This document shows positions 14,616 to 15,090 of a DNA stretch of 15,090 bases, one piece after another; position 1 is the first letter of the stretch, and the number at the start of each line of letters is the position of its first letter. The DNA comes from DATJSJ01 sp035504175 (GTDB taxonomy: Bacteria; Pseudomonadota; Alphaproteobacteria; Acetobacterales; Acetobacteraceae). The position numbers and the translations under genes were made by a program. The stretch lies in NCBI GenBank assembly GCA_035504175.1, contig DATJSJ010000178.1, forward strand, positions 1-15,090, written 5' to 3'. The notes below the pieces were generated by a model. It searched no databases, was not told where the DNA came from, and saw nothing but the letters and a program-made list of their open reading frames with translations.

Positions 14616-15056
14616 TTGTCCCGTCCGATGTCCCGCCTGGTCATGGCGCTGCCGCTGGCCGCGTCCTGCGTCCTGGCCGCACCCGCCTTCGCCAAGGTCA
14701 TCCCGTTCCACGCGACCATGACCGCCGCGAACGAAGTCCCGCCGCACGACGTGGCCGGAAAGGGCGTGCTGCACGCGCATCTGAACACGATCTCGCACAA
14801 GCTCACCTGGGTGATGCGCTATCACGGGCTGACCGGCCCGGCGACGATGGCGCACTTCCATGGCCCGGCCGATGCGGGCGTCAATGCCCCGATTGCCGTG
14901 CCGATGACCGGTGACCTGAAGAGCCCCTATCACGGCACCGTCGTGCTGACCGACGAGCAGCAGCAGCAACTGCTCGACGGCAAGTGGTACGCGAACATCC
15001 ACACCGCGGCCAATCCGGGCGGCGAGATTCGCGGCCAGGTCGAGGAGGGCAAGTAG
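14616..15056 (+). CDS. Secreted CHRD-domain protein
   Basis: Small exported protein with a single CHRD domain, a fold first described in chordin and common in bacterial secreted proteins of unknown role. From the TTG at 14616 it has 146 residues: signal peptide 1-26 (MSRPMSRLVMALPL, cleavage after APAFA), then CHRD at about 29-142. Hallmarks are ATMTAANEVPP (33-43), MAHFHGPADAGVNAPI (78-93) and the closing YANIHTAANPGGEIRGQ (125-141). The TTG start is preferred because GGAGAGG (14605-14611) lies at normal distance from it, whereas the ATG at 14628 is 16 bases from that site. Both starts keep the signal peptide. A Cys at 18 in LAASC weakly resembles a lipobox, but AFA cleavage looks better. 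Mature protein location: periplasm or outside the cell. Confidence 0.92.
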   Translation: MSRPMSRLVMALPLAASCVLAAPAFAKVIPFHATMTAANEVPPHDVAGKGVLHAHLNTISHKLTWVMRYHGLTGPATMAHFHGPADAGVNAPIAVPMTGDLKSPYHGTVVLTDEQQQQLLDGKWYANIHTAANPGGEIRGQVEEGK

Positions 15057-15064
15057 CGCAGACG

Positions 15065-15090
15065 CGTCGCCGGCGGAGACGCCGGCGACG
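15065..15090 (+). terminator. Strong hairpin after the CHRD gene, probable terminator
   Basis: Arms CGTCGCCGGCG (15065-15075) and CGCCGGCGACG (15080-15090) form a perfect 11-bp stem with a GAGA (GNRA) loop, 8 bp after the stop codon. The window ends at the last paired base, so a following T-run cannot be seen. Confidence 0.65.

Noticed and set aside
1..15090. CRISPR arrays, tRNA or rRNA genes, insertion sequences, attachment sites, toxin-antitoxin or defence genes
   Set aside because: No regularly spaced repeats, transposase or integrase motifs, or RNA-gene signatures were seen; composition is even across the window, with no sign of a recent island.

Overview
The window is a GC-rich, gene-dense piece of a bacterial chromosome. 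The gene types (an NAD-dependent molybdenum/tungsten formate dehydrogenase of the FdsGBA kind, OmpR/EnvZ-type two-component genes, a large chemoreceptor, a CHRD-domain exported protein), the heavy Ala/Arg/Gly codon bias and a GGGGGTCC tandem hairpin repeat all suggest an alphaproteobacterium. Rhodospirillales/Acetobacteraceae is my best guess from general familiarity; no marker gene here proves it. There are no rRNA or tRNA genes, CRISPR arrays, transposases or phage genes.

Left part (1-4380, minus strand): the fdsG-fdsB-fdsA operon for a soluble NAD+-linked formate dehydrogenase. fdsA runs off the left edge and only its N-terminal 447 codons are present. A LysR-type regulator gene lies directly upstream in the same orientation. 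The 129-bp gap between it and fdsG holds a textbook T-N11-A dyad, a good candidate operator for that regulator. Next (4426-4476) is a tandem hairpin repeat, then an OmpR-family histidine kinase and response regulator (4487-6569, minus strand, overlapping genes).

Middle (6570-8780): a divergent promoter region carries two GTTGCA hexamers spaced exactly 10 bp apart, as expected for an OmpR/PhoB-type regulator. On its other side, plus strand, is a small exported protein with a PepSY-like C-terminus. Downstream on the same strand follow an AlkA-type DNA glycosylase of the HhH-GPD fold and a crotonase-superfamily protein lacking both catalytic glutamates of classical enoyl-CoA hydratase.

Right part (8781-15090): a 359-bp non-coding stretch ends in a perfect hairpin touching the Shine-Dalgarno sequence of a 664-residue methyl-accepting chemotaxis protein. 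After it come two long unrecognised genes (379 and 407 codons) joined by an ATGA overlap; they are the best candidates for something undescribed. Convergent to them is a GNAT acetyltransferase. Divergent from that is a small secreted CHRD-domain protein, probably starting at TTG, followed by a strong hairpin at the very end of the window.

Several very long open frames lie antisense to real genes (one is over 1,100 codons). They mirror the codon bias of the sense genes and are not annotated.
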